Assembly: GCA_949316235.1 (NCBI GenBank)
Contig: OX438750.1
Span: forward strand, 18,230,865 to 18,294,864
DNA: 64,000 nucleotides
From: Oegoconia quadripuncta
Lineage: Eukaryota > Arthropoda > Insecta > Lepidoptera > Autostichidae
Direction of reading: 5' to 3'
Positions 62,605-64,000 of this stretch are shown in pieces. Each line of letters opens with the position of its first letter. Positions within the stretch are counted from its first letter, which is position 1. Under the pieces are notes generated by a model, which did not search any database, was not told the DNA's origin, and was given only the letters and a program-made list of their open reading frames with translations. The position numbers and the translations under genes are program-made.

Positions 62605-63199
62605 TAAAATTAATCGTTTGACTATTTCTTCTTGTAAACTTGTAATAAATATAATAAGTATAAGTAAGTATAAGTATAAAAGCCAGTCTAGTCTTATCCA
62701 GAGTTTTCCTTTAATTTTATTTATATTCGTATTAAAAGCAGAAGGGGAGGCATTCGCCCAGCAGTGGGACGCTATAGGCTAGATTAAATTAGAAGATGTG
62801 TCCCACTACGCTGGACAGTCGATTTTTTTATGTACCAATAGTAGAAGGGGGCATTACCATATCTCTAATACAGCTGGGACCAGCTGAGGGTTCTTCGTCA
62901 GATATAAAGTTAATCGTTCGACTATTTCTTCTTGTAAACTTGTAAGTATATAGTAAGTATAAAAGCCAGTGTAGTCTTATCCTGAGTTTTCCTTTAATTT
63001 TATTTATATGCGTATTATAAGCAGAAGGGGAAGCATGCGCCCAGCAGTGGGATGCTATAGGCTAGATTAAATTAGAAGATGTGTCCCACTACGCTGGATT
63101 TTTGCAATGACAGTCGATTTTTCTATGTACCAATAGTAGAAGGGGGCATTACCATATCTCTAATACAGCTGAGACCAGCTGAGGGTTCTTCATCAGATA
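62605..63199. repeat. direct tandem duplication, about 300-bp unit, of a LINE tail
   Basis: Units 62605-62904 and 62905-63199 share TTAATCG…GACTATTTC, CTTGTAAACTTGTAA, GCATTACCATATCTCTAATA and CAGCTGAGGGTTCTTC. Each holds the LINE-like coding end EAFAQQWDAIG (second copy mutated). Copy 2 has an 11-nt insert. Confidence 0.85.
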
Positions 63200-64000
63200 C
63201 TTCAGACCTTCGATTTTTGACATCAAATGAAGCGGCCCACCAAATTGAATATTTTTTGTAAAGGCGGTATATGTCGATCTCTAATAGTTTGGTTGGGCTC
63301 TTGTGTTTCCTAATCAGGGTCACCAGGTACTCCAGATCTTCGATTATCCTAGTTTTTATAGTTTTCCCTTTATGTGGCCATTAAACCATAACTCTGTACC
63401 AAATTTCAGCTCTCTGAGTTTATGGGAAGTACTAGTTCTATTTTGATGATCATGAGTGAGTGAGTGAGTGAGTGAGTGTCATAAATGCGAAACTTTGCTT
63501 TCGCATAACTTCGGAACTAAATGACCTACAGACTTGAAATTTTGGATTTTAAGTATGTGATTATAGCTTACTGGATGACGAAAATTTCTGCGTTCTAGTC
63601 TTATCCAGAGGTTCTAAAATAGGGGCCTGAAAATGCGGCGAAATGGTTCCAGTAAAGGATGGTACGGCAGTGTTTGCTTCGCGCTCGACTTGGCGGGGGC
63701 ACTGCCGTGCCCCCAGATGCGAACTTCCGATATCTATATAAGTAGCAAACGTGGCAAATTCCTTGTCAAAAAATTTTCGGGATTATTATAAATGTCCGGC
63801 CGTGTGGATGCAGTGTTGCATAAGGATGATATGTGAGCTTTAATCTGTCAGTTTGACGAAGGTCATGGGTCGGCAGCCGGACGCGTGCCGGAACAACCTC
63901 ATTTAAACTTTTTTGTTCTGTTTTTACGGTGTTAATTTCATCCTCTTATGGCAACGGAAATGTTGACTTTATAACAGAGGGTATTTTATAGTCAATGATT
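63200..64000. other. repeat-like DNA, GAGT microsatellite
   Basis: (GAGT)n at 63452-63476. The part at 63480-63720, with CATAACTTCGGAACTAAATG and GGGGGCACTGCCGTGCCCCC (a hairpin), has the look of a dispersed repeat but has no second copy here. Confidence 0.45.

Overview
The window looks like lepidopteran (moth or butterfly) nuclear DNA. It is AT-rich and intron-rich, and it is crowded with tRNA-derived SINEs, 5'-truncated RTE- and Jockey/CR1-type LINE ends, and Tc1/mariner-like and MITE-like DNA elements of kinds I associate with moths. I cannot name the species.

One host gene is clear: the Runt-domain transcription factor gene runt (run), on the minus strand. Three coding exons (25358-24911, 15581-15441, 11177-10531) join in a consistent reading frame, each junction in phase 1, and give a predicted 411-residue protein. 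Exon 1 carries the whole DNA-binding Runt domain. Exon 2 is a 141-bp exon encoding a conserved Tyr/Phe/Leu-rich block. Exon 3 encodes a Pro/Ser/Ala-rich tail that ends in the Groucho-recruiting pentapeptide VWRPY. The two introns (9.3 kb and 4.3 kb) contain SINEs and GC-rich islands that may be regulatory. A CpG-rich block with a TATA-like motif lies just 5' of exon 1, and a second CpG-rich block lies about 1.4 kb upstream.

Layout: 1-10.4 kb is 3' flank with SINEs, a 303-bp MITE and a 119-bp perfect tandem duplication. 10.5-26.2 kb is the runt gene and its 5' region. 26-58 kb is gene-poor, with LINE 3' fragments, SINEs, a non-autonomous Tc1-like element (28.4-29.3 kb) and a 200-bp TG microsatellite. 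58.3-61.8 kb is the most unusual part. It holds a SINE nested in a SINE, a near-perfect 231-bp-arm palindrome containing a piece of a LanC-like (LANCL) gene exon, a 1.69-kb Tc1/mariner-like element whose transposase has lost its last catalytic motif, and an OTU-protease-like reading frame cut by that element. 61.8-64 kb holds a 300-bp tandem duplication of a LINE tail and further repeats.

Beyond runt I see no intact host gene. Most open frames are chance frames or parts of repeats. Repeat families labelled A, B, S, C, D, E, F, G, H and K here are defined by comparing copies inside this window. Their names are mine, and class assignments come from recognisable motifs, not from a database search.
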